From Rhodoplanes sp. Z2-YC6860 (GTDB lineage Bacteria; Pseudomonadota; Alphaproteobacteria; Rhizobiales; Xanthobacteraceae), in assembly GCF_001579845.1 (NCBI RefSeq), contig NZ_CP007440.1, positions 6,098,029 through 6,162,028 on the forward strand: a DNA stretch of 64,000 nucleotides, in the 5' to 3' direction. Positions 50,736 to 57,745 of this stretch are shown piece after piece. Under the pieces are notes generated by a model. That model was not told the origin of the DNA and ran no database searches. It saw nothing but the letters and a program-made list of their open reading frames with translations. The stretch's first letter is position 1, and every line of letters starts with the position of its first letter. A program made the translations under genes and the position numbers.

Positions 50736-51674
50736 ATGAAAGCGCCAATCGGACCAATGTCGTATGTTTTAGCGGGATTACGGGTGTCGTCCGAACTTGA
50801 GATCCCCAATCTTGCGTCTGCGCCAATTCACGCAACCCGCCGGCCAGACGTTTGCATTCGACGCGCGGCAGTACAGCGGTCGCTCGACGCAGCTGATCCG
50901 ACAGCCTCGCTCGAGTGGGAGTACGACGGCAACGAGTTTTTGCTCAATATCTCGAACGTGGCCCGTTTTCTGATCACACCGGACGAGATCGTTGTCGACG
51001 AGGCCCCGCAGAGCGATCCGGGCGACGTCTCTGCGTATCTTCTCGGCACTGTTTTTGGCGTTTTATGTCACCGGCGCGGAATCACCCCCCTCCACGCCTG
51101 CTCAATCGAGACTGCCAATGGTTGCGTGGCATTCGTCGGCCCTTCTGGAGCCGGAAAATCGACATTGGCCTCCGTTCTTGCCGCTCGAAACCACAACGTG
51201 ATTGCTGATGATGTCTGTTTCCTGAGTGTTGTCGAAGGCGGCCAGATTCATTGCTGGCCGGGCGTAAACCGGCTTCGCCTCTGGGAAGACGCCATGAAGT
51301 CTCTTGGGCGAGATCCCGAAACCGCCGAGCGAGAATTTCGCGGATACAACAAATACCTTGTGCCTCTCGGCTCGCCAAAACGTCCCGAAGTACCGCGCCG
51401 GCTTCGCGCCGTTTATCAGCTCGAGCCAGCCACCGAGAAGGAAGAGCAGAGCGCGATTCTTCGCTTGAGCGGCTCCGTTGCTTTCGAAGCCGTCATGCAA
51501 AATATCTACCGACTGAATATTGCGGAGCTGATGGGCTTGAAACCCAATCTGTTCAAGGTCGGATCCACGATCGCAAATCACGTTCCGATATTTCAATTCC
51601 GCAGGCCGATGAACTATGGTGCGCTGTCAAGTGCAATCGATGTGTTGGAAGACCATCTGCGTCAACATGGCTGA
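50736..51674 (+). CDS. HPr-kinase-like protein, probable RiPP kinase
   Basis: 312 residues. An N-terminal region of ~115 residues with no clear match is followed by an HprK/P-like domain: ITPLHACSIETANGCVAFVG, then Walker A GPSGAGKS at 135-142 and VIADDVCFL at 155-163. Length and layout agree with HPr-kinase-like proteins of lasso clusters such as the paeninodin kinase, which phosphorylates the C-terminal Ser of its precursor. Here the precursor also ends in Ser. It is divergent from the precursor and heads a two-gene unit. Another role, such as a structural ATPase, is possible. Confidence 0.78.
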   Translation: MKAPIGPMSYVLAGLRVSSELEIPNLASAPIHATRRPDVCIRRAAVQRSLDAADPTASLEWEYDGNEFLLNISNVARFLITPDEIVVDEAPQSDPGDVSAYLLGTVFGVLCHRRGITPLHACSIETANGCVAFVGPSGAGKSTLASVLAARNHNVIADDVCFLSVVEGGQIHCWPGVNRLRLWEDAMKSLGRDPETAEREFRGYNKYLVPLGSPKRPEVPRRLRAVYQLEPATEKEEQSAILRLSGSVAFEAVMQNIYRLNIAELMGLKPNLFKVGSTIANHVPIFQFRRPMNYGALSSAIDVLEDHLRQHG

Positions 51675-51731
51675 CAGTGTTGTCGGGCCGCCCATGGCGC
51701 TGTTTTTGCGGTTCTCATTGGATGACATGCC

Positions 51732-52922
51732 TTGGCAATAAAGCCTTCAGCAGAGCTCCTGCTCACCGCGGCTTGCTCGATCTGGCCGCCATCTGAAAGC
51801 CGCTCCCAGGCGATACATCAAGCCGCACAGGCGTCACTGGATTGGAACCACTTCCTTCGTGTTGTCGCGCGTCACCGGGTGACCGGGCTCGTAAGAGAGG
51901 CTCTTTCAAATTCACTGTTTGTGGCACCCGAAAATGTTGTAGCGGAGATCAATTCTCGCGCCACAAGGCTGGTCCGTGACAACCTCGCTCTCGCTGCAGA
52001 AGCAATAAGACTGCAGCAACAGTTTTCAAGCGCTGGCTTGCCGGCGCTGTTCATCAAGGGCTCCTCACTCGCCATCCAGGCTTACGCCAACCTTGGTCTT
52101 CGAGAGAGCAAGGATCTCGATCTTTTCGTCCCGCCAGACCTCTTGCAAGACGCAATAAAGCTGCTGGAGAGTTCTGGATATTCCCGCGTTGATCCTCCTG
52201 CATCGGCCAGTGATGCGCAAATGCAGCTCTTGCTGCGGCTACGAAAAGATCTGATGTACTTCAACAGTGCGCGAGAGATTTACATCGAGCTGCATTGGCG
52301 GCTGCTTTCCAACCCTTACTTTATGGATGAAAGCAGCCTCATGGCCTCTTCGCGCGTGGTGCCGATCACCGGCACGAACGCATTGCGCACCCTCGGTCGC
52401 GAGGATCTGTTTGCATACTTGTGTGCACACGGCGCGCAGCACTGGTGGTACCAGCTAAAGTGGCTGGCGGACGTCGGCGCTCTGCTTGCGGCTGACCTCG
52501 ACTCCGCAGAGCATCTATACAGGTCGGCCGAACGCAAAGGGGTCGGCCAGGCAGCCGCTCAAGCGATTTTGCTTTGCGAGCGATTGCTGCGAACACCTGT
52601 GCCGGGGGACTTGACGGCGTTTTTGCGCAAACGTCCATGGATGGGATGGTTGGAAGCGACTGCGCTTCACGCAATAACGGCGGGGTATGGCGCTCTTGAG
52701 CCACGCCAAATTCCACTCGGCACGACGCGTGGCAGTCTATCTTGTTTCCTTCTCGGCAGAACGTGGCGCTATCGACTTGCAGAACTGCGCATCCATCTTG
52801 TTTCTGAAGGCGATATCTTGACGCTCCCGCTACCTCAGAAGCTTGGATTTTTGTATCCGCTGTTGAGACTGCCGCTCTGGGTGTGGCGCCAGGTGATGCG
52901 GCAAAGAGGCTCATCTCGTTGA
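51732..52922 (+). CDS. NTP_transf_5-family nucleotidyltransferase-like protein, RiPP-associated
   Basis: 396 residues from a TTG at 51732 (no better start seen), 57 bases after the kinase gene. The N-terminal helical part contains HRVTGLVREALSN, the core has LFIKGSSLAIQAYANLGLRE then SKDLDLFV, i.e. K-G-(S/A)-S with a D-x-D metal pair, as in PF14907. Next come IELHWRLLSNPYFM and the long C-terminal helical region. These proteins occur beside HPr-kinase-like genes in lasso clusters and are assumed to transfer a nucleotide or extend phosphate groups on the peptide; no activity is settled. It may act on the phosphorylated C-terminus. Confidence 0.78.
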   Translation: MAIKPSAELLLTAACSIWPPSESRSQAIHQAAQASLDWNHFLRVVARHRVTGLVREALSNSLFVAPENVVAEINSRATRLVRDNLALAAEAIRLQQQFSSAGLPALFIKGSSLAIQAYANLGLRESKDLDLFVPPDLLQDAIKLLESSGYSRVDPPASASDAQMQLLLRLRKDLMYFNSAREIYIELHWRLLSNPYFMDESSLMASSRVVPITGTNALRTLGREDLFAYLCAHGAQHWWYQLKWLADVGALLAADLDSAEHLYRSAERKGVGQAAAQAILLCERLLRTPVPGDLTAFLRKRPWMGWLEATALHAITAGYGALEPRQIPLGTTRGSLSCFLLGRTWRYRLAELRIHLVSEGDILTLPLPQKLGFLYPLLRLPLWVWRQVMRQRGSSR

Positions 52923-53018
52923 AGCCTAACGCCAGCTTCTCATCGCGCCCCGCGGCAGTTGGCTAAAAGCGTGATGGCATTTGGCTGAATCGGTTCTGGA
53001 TTCCCCAATTAGCTTGTA

Positions 53019-53520
53019 TGGATCAAGCAGCAGGACCACGTTGATCCTTCCCGCCTGATCTTCATCGACGAGACCCGGATCAGGACCACTCGGGCACCGC
53101 TGTGCGGTCGGACCTCGCGTGGCAACAGCCTGATCGCCAGGGTTCCAGCCGACCGCCGGAAGACCATGGCCGTGCTGGTCGAGCTACGCCACGACCGAAT
53201 CACAGCACCCTGGCTGCTCGAAGCCCCAATCGATGGCGAAAGCTTCACCACCCGCTCCCCACGTTGCGGCACGACGACATCGTCATCATGGACAAGCTCG
53301 CAGCCGCCCGGACAGGATCATAGCCAGCTCATCCGCTCGACCGGTGCCAAGCTGCCTGTTGCCAAAATACTCGCCAGACCGCAGCCCGATCGAACAGGTA
53401 TTTGCCAAGCGTCTGTTGCCCAGGGCATCGGGCGAACCATCGAAACCGCGCGCGCCGCCATCCGCGAGCTTGTCGCCGCTTTCATCATCATTCATGTGCA
53501 AACTACTTCATAATTACATC
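53019..53520 (+). pseudogene. Decayed IS630-family transposase
   Basis: A DDE transposase of IS630 type in at least three broken frames. Frame 1 gives WIKQQDHVDPSRLIFIDETR, then RRKTMAVLVELRHDRITAPW. A shifted frame gives TLRHDDIVIMDKLAAARTGS and a stop, and another gives PKYSPDRSPIEQVFAK. The Asp in FIDET, the Asp in IVIMD and the Glu in SPIEQ are the catalytic triad, so the ancestor was complete. Start, terminal repeats and a target duplication are not visible. It sits on the boundary between the RiPP cluster and the exopolysaccharide locus. Confidence 0.8.
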
Positions 53521-53911
53521 TTATGGATTCGAACGGATTTTTCCCAAGCACTAGCTGCGTGGAGCCATGGGGCGAATCGTCGAAACCGCCTGCACCGCCG
53601 GCTTCTCGCGGCCTCATCAACATTAATACGTGAACTGCTTCATAAACCCAGATTATGAAATCGAACGGGCTTTTGCCCAAGCATCAGCTGCGCGAGGGCA
53701 ATCGGACAAATCGTCGAAGCCGCTGCCCGCTGAGCTTCTCGCGGCCTTCATCAACATTAATGTGTCAACTGCTTCATAAACCCAGATTATGAAGTCGAAT
53801 GGGTTTTTACCCAAACATCAGCTGCGCGACGCCCCCCCACCTGTGCCGCTGAGTTTCTCGCGGCTTTCATCAACATTAACGCGCCAACTATTTCATAAAT
53901 CCGGGTTATGA
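53501..53911 (+). repeat. Degenerate direct repeats of the IS630 transposase 3' end
   Basis: The sequence AACTGCTTCATAAACCCAGA, continuing TTATGAA, recurs in varying form at about 53501, 53633, 53767 and 53886, spaced 132, 134 and 119 bases. Between them the segment GCTTCTCGCGGCCTTCATCA, continuing ACATTAA, also recurs. Translated, each unit ends like an IS630 transposase C-terminus (NYFINPGY-type). The array therefore consists of repeated copies of the transposase tail and right end, not of unrelated satellite DNA. Confidence 0.7.
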
Positions 53912-54127
53912 AAATGCGTGTCGAAAATTCCATTTAGTAATTCTCATCCGTATTCGTACTAACCAGTTCATACTTAATCGCTTATTCCATAGCGCTCCAA
54001 TTGTCCGTAAAAGCGAGCCAAATTATAAGCAAGCTGTAAACACGTTGACGGACTGCAGAGCACGTGTGTTGCGCTGCCCGAATCCAACGGAGATGCAGAC
54101 TTTTTCTTTGGTGAGATTGCGCCGCTT

Positions 54128-55657
54128 ATGCGTTTCCCGTCGTCATCCTCGTTTGGCCATCTGCGATCGCGGCTGTCGATCCTTGATCTCGTATGCGCTG
54201 CTATTGCTCCTGCATTGGCGCTCGTCCTGACTGACGCTTATATTTTGTCAGCTCAGAGCGTGCACCTGGCGATCCTTTACTGCTGCGTTTCATTTCTGAC
54301 TTCGGCAATCGCTTTATTGGCCTTTCGCGTCAGTGACGGCATCTCGCCGTTTTTCTCGGTTCACGACGCCCTCAATATTGTAAAGGCAGTCGTGTTTGCG
54401 CAGCTCTCGACCGAGATCATCCTATTTCTGATCACACGTCTCGAGGGCATCCCGCGCTTAAGTCTTCTCATTCAGATCGTCATGCTCGGTGCCGGCCTGT
54501 TTGGCATTCGCGCTGCCGTACTGCTGTCCAGCCAAGAGCGCACGATTACCGGACCGTCTGATCAAGCGGGCGTCGATCACGTGATCATCATCGGCGCGAC
54601 CAAATTGGCATCACAGTACATTCAATTTGTTCGCAACTACACCGCCGGCCGCCGCCGGGTTGTCGCCGTGCTCGATCCCGATCAGAGAATGATCGGACGG
54701 GCGCTTGGAGGCGTGCCGGTCGTCGCACGCCCGCAAGATCTGGAGGCGGTGATCGATGACTATCAAGTGCATGGTATCCGTACGGACCGCGTGCTGATCG
54801 GAACCGACCGGGCCGACCTTCCTGATGTTGTTTTCAACGCCATTCAGCTCATTTGCCAGCGACGCGAACTGCATATCGATTTCATCAGCCAAATCGTCGG
54901 CCTTTCGGATCTGCCGCCGCTGCAACCGCGATCTGAACCGGCCAGCAATGTTGTGCCGACCACAATCGAGCTGAAGCCCTATTTTCAAGTCAAACGCTGG
55001 ATCGATTTCTTTGGCGCATTGATCGCAATAGTCGTGTTGTCACCGCTGTTTCTATTGACCGCCCTCTTGGTCTTGCTGGATGTCGGGTCTCCGATATTGT
55101 TCTGGCAGCAGCGTACCGGTCAGAACGCATCGAGCTTCCTGCTTTACAAGTTTCGCACCCTGCGCAATCCGTTCGATCGCTGCGGCAATCGCTTGCCTGA
55201 AGAAAAGCGGCTGTCCCCAATCGGGAAGCTGTTGCGTGCAATGCGGTTGGACGAGATGCCACAACTTCTCAACGTCTTGGTCGGCGACATGTCGCTGATC
55301 GGCCCGCGCCCATTGTTGCCGGTGGACCAACCCAGCGCCGCAAGCTTGCGCCTTGCGGTGCGGCCCGGCATCACCGGCTGGGCCCAGGTGCACGGTGGCA
55401 ATCTGCTGACGGCTGACGAGAAGGGCCCGCTCGATGACTGGTACGTTTGCAACGCGTCGCTGTGGGTCGACATGCGGATTGTTGGCCTGACAATTCGTTT
55501 GCTGTTTACCGGCGAAAAGGCCGCTGCCGCCCAGATGCGAATCGCGTCGAGCAGTCCCGCCTTGGCAAAGACAGTGCAACAACGCACGCGTGAATCAGGA
55601 GCCGAATTGCTCCGGCCCATTGATCCGGCACCCATCCGGATAAGCAAAGTCAGTTGA
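54128..55657 (+). CDS. Polyprenyl-phosphate sugar-1-phosphate transferase (WbaP/ExoY-like), EPS initiation
   Basis: 509 residues. Four or five N-terminal membrane helices (~18-130) precede a Rossmann-like CoA-binding domain (~150-260, DHVIIIGATKLASQYIQF). A further helix (~290-310) is followed by the catalytic bacterial sugar-transferase domain: KPYFQVKRWIDFFGALIAIV, then LLYKFRTLR, LPIGKLLRAMRLDEMPQLLN-type motif (here SPIGKLLRAMRLDEMPQLLN), GDMSLIGPRPL and RPGITGWAQVHGG. It moves a sugar-1-phosphate to undecaprenyl phosphate to begin each exopolysaccharide repeat unit. It is transcribed towards the FkbM gene, opposite to the remaining EPS genes. Confidence 0.92.
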   Translation: MRFPSSSSFGHLRSRLSILDLVCAAIAPALALVLTDAYILSAQSVHLAILYCCVSFLTSAIALLAFRVSDGISPFFSVHDALNIVKAVVFAQLSTEIILFLITRLEGIPRLSLLIQIVMLGAGLFGIRAAVLLSSQERTITGPSDQAGVDHVIIIGATKLASQYIQFVRNYTAGRRRVVAVLDPDQRMIGRALGGVPVVARPQDLEAVIDDYQVHGIRTDRVLIGTDRADLPDVVFNAIQLICQRRELHIDFISQIVGLSDLPPLQPRSEPASNVVPTTIELKPYFQVKRWIDFFGALIAIVVLSPLFLLTALLVLLDVGSPILFWQQRTGQNASSFLLYKFRTLRNPFDRCGNRLPEEKRLSPIGKLLRAMRLDEMPQLLNVLVGDMSLIGPRPLLPVDQPSAASLRLAVRPGITGWAQVHGGNLLTADEKGPLDDWYVCNASLWVDMRIVGLTIRLLFTGEKAAAAQMRIASSSPALAKTVQQRTRESGAELLRPIDPAPIRISKVS

Positions 55658-55850
55658 TATCCAACGTTCGTCCTGTGGTTACACAGCGAGGGGTCGCCAG
55701 CAGTCCGACTTACTAAGGCCCTGCTTATGGTCGACGCAGGCGGACTTAGCTCCGGGGGCTCCCACTGACATTCCCTGATAATCGGATCGGTTTAATTTTT
55801 TGCGGTGGCAAGTCCACGACTTTTGCGGTACTCGCACCAGAGGGCGAACG

Positions 55851-56687
55851 CTAGAGTTTCTCGGCCAATACTTGACTCCGCTCGTTCGGCACAAAGAACA
55901 CGTTGTCACTGCCCGCAAAATTATCGACCTGGTACAACTTTTTGCGTGCTCGTACCGCCCGCTGGCCCAATACGAACAGACAATAATTGGGCGGGAGTAC
56001 ACCCGAAAGCGCTTTAGCATCGCTCGAGCACTCACACATGATAATCGGACGCTGGGAGATCAAAGTTTCCTTAGGGCCGCGCAGAGTGCTGAGTTCATGC
56101 CCCTCAACGTCGATCTTGATGAAGTCTATTTGATCTATGTTCAATGTGTCGCCACGAGAGACCGGCAGCGCGATGTCGCCAGTTTCTGCGAAGTTGCCTT
56201 GACCATCGTGCGCCGCGCTCACGCTCACAAAGCGTAACACTTTGTCTGCATCGGACAGCCCGAACTGATGCGGTATGATGTGTCTGTCGGGATTGATCCT
56301 GATGTTCTCCAACAGCTTCGCGTAAACAGGCGGGTTCGGCTCAAATGCGTGCACGGTCTTGCAATGCTCGGCCATAGCGATTGAAAAATGCCCAACATTG
56401 GCGCCGACATCGAGCACAGTGCGGGCGTTGATCGAGCACAATATCTGCCTGACCAGATGGAGTTCGTCCGGCTCAATGCTGCCATGGAACAGCGCGAAGC
56501 GGTCTAAGTAGCTGGTCGCATCGGCAAGAATGGTGCCCCCAGGAACCGTAAGATGAAATTGGAAGGGCAACTGAGAGCCAGCAGGGAATGCCGCCTCAAA
56601 GATCCGATTCCACCCTCTTATTGGCAGCACGCTTCGCAGAAAACGCAGGGTGTGTGCGATCGGTAGCGTACTGCAGTTGAGATGCAT
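55851..56687 (-). CDS. FkbM-family SAM methyltransferase
   Basis: 278 residues from the ATG at 56687; a GTG two codons earlier is possible. Motif I is VLDVGANVGHFSIAMAEHCK, then VHAFEPNPPVYAKLLENIRI, and the FkbM motif FIKIDVEGHELSTLRGPKET. It probably methylates an exopolysaccharide sugar. It is the third FkbM protein of the window but the three are clearly different in sequence and belong to different subclusters. It converges with the sugar transferase gene. Confidence 0.83.
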   Translation of the reverse strand: MHLNCSTLPIAHTLRFLRSVLPIRGWNRIFEAAFPAGSQLPFQFHLTVPGGTILADATSYLDRFALFHGSIEPDELHLVRQILCSINARTVLDVGANVGHFSIAMAEHCKTVHAFEPNPPVYAKLLENIRINPDRHIIPHQFGLSDADKVLRFVSVSAAHDGQGNFAETGDIALPVSRGDTLNIDQIDFIKIDVEGHELSTLRGPKETLISQRPIIMCECSSDAKALSGVLPPNYCLFVLGQRAVRARKKLYQVDNFAGSDNVFFVPNERSQVLAEKL

Positions 56688-56939
56688 GCCCACTAGAATC
56701 GCCCGTCATGCGTGTGTTGGCAAGAGAGGCGGGGCGCTTCAGAGATCTTTTAAGGTGGAAGTCCGCGGTTGGCAGTCTTCGTTTCGATCGAGGCCCTGAA
56801 ATTCAGTCTGTTTAAGTAGATGGCCTTCCTCAGCGCTGCAGTGAATTAGCGACAGCATTGCGCCAGATAGGAGAAAGCTTTTCAGCTCACGATTTCCGCT
56901 TTTCAATCCGCCGCTCTGGCGAATAGAATCCATTTTCTG

Positions 56940-57740
56940 TCAGCAGGCCAAGCACTCGCCAGTTCCTGGAGGTAACACGGGCTCCGGAAACTCGGGCTTT
57001 GGCGGAGCAATTCCGGGAATTGGCACGTCATCGAACCCCTCTTTATAAATCCGCGCCGCAAACCGTCTGCGCTGTTCCTCGCTGACATCCTTAAGCCGGG
57101 GAAACAGAATGCCGCGTAACGGCGCCCCAGGGCCAACCGCGATTTCCGTGGCCTTATCCAGCAGGTCCGAGCGCACCATATCCACAAATTCCGCAACGGC
57201 CGCCTCGGCCAAGTCGGCTGGCAAATCCCGATAGCTGGCCAATGCAAAGCGGCTTCGTCTTTCCTGAATCCAGCCCTCGTGAGGACCAAGCGCGTAAGAC
57301 ATTCGCAAATACGACAGGTGAGCGTTGCTAAACCCGCTTCTGGTGTTGGTCAGCCAGAACCGTGACAACCACAGAAAGGGATCGCTGGGATTTTTCGCTA
57401 ACGCCGCATCGTTCATCCGGACCGCGGATTCGAGAGCCGCATCGATCCCGCCGATATCACCGGCCCGTAACGCGTCTTCGGCAAGCCGCAATCTGATCGC
57501 GGCCAAATTTCTGAGCATCACCGCGCGCAACTGGCCTTCGTCGCCCCACTGCCGATCGATAGCAATCAATGTCGAGCGCCTGAATGGTTGCCCCTCAAAT
57601 ATCGCCGCAGCGACCTCGGTGGTCGCCCTTTCCCGCCACAATGTCGGGGTGACCATCGTCGCCCAAAACATCGCCGAGACCGCGGCGACCGCGACAAGCC
57701 CTCGCACCGCTTTGTCGGCGAAATTCGAAGAAGCTCGCAT
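56940..57740 (-). CDS. Membrane-anchored TPR-like protein of the EPS locus
   Basis: 266 residues from the ATG at 57740, five bases after the Wzc-like gene; the frame continues upstream inside that gene, so the longer version is rejected. One N-terminal membrane helix (~12-30) is followed by a periplasmic all-helical region with TPR-like pairs (LRLAEDALRAGDIGGIDAAL, SDPFLWLSRFWLTNTRSG). The Pro-rich tail ends PPGTGECLAC with two Cys. I recognise no named family. Tight coupling to the kinase gene suggests a role in assembly or export of the polymer. Confidence 0.7.
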   Translation of the reverse strand: MRASSNFADKAVRGLVAVAAVSAMFWATMVTPTLWRERATTEVAAAIFEGQPFRRSTLIAIDRQWGDEGQLRAVMLRNLAAIRLRLAEDALRAGDIGGIDAALESAVRMNDAALAKNPSDPFLWLSRFWLTNTRSGFSNAHLSYLRMSYALGPHEGWIQERRSRFALASYRDLPADLAEAAVAEFVDMVRSDLLDKATEIAVGPGAPLRGILFPRLKDVSEEQRRRFAARIYKEGFDDVPIPGIAPPKPEFPEPVLPPGTGECLAC

Positions 57741-57745
57741 GGTTG

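Noticed and set aside
53501-53911. CRISPR-like array
   Set aside because: Spacing and repeat length (119-134 bases) and coding similarity to a transposase tail do not fit CRISPR repeats and spacers; no cas genes.
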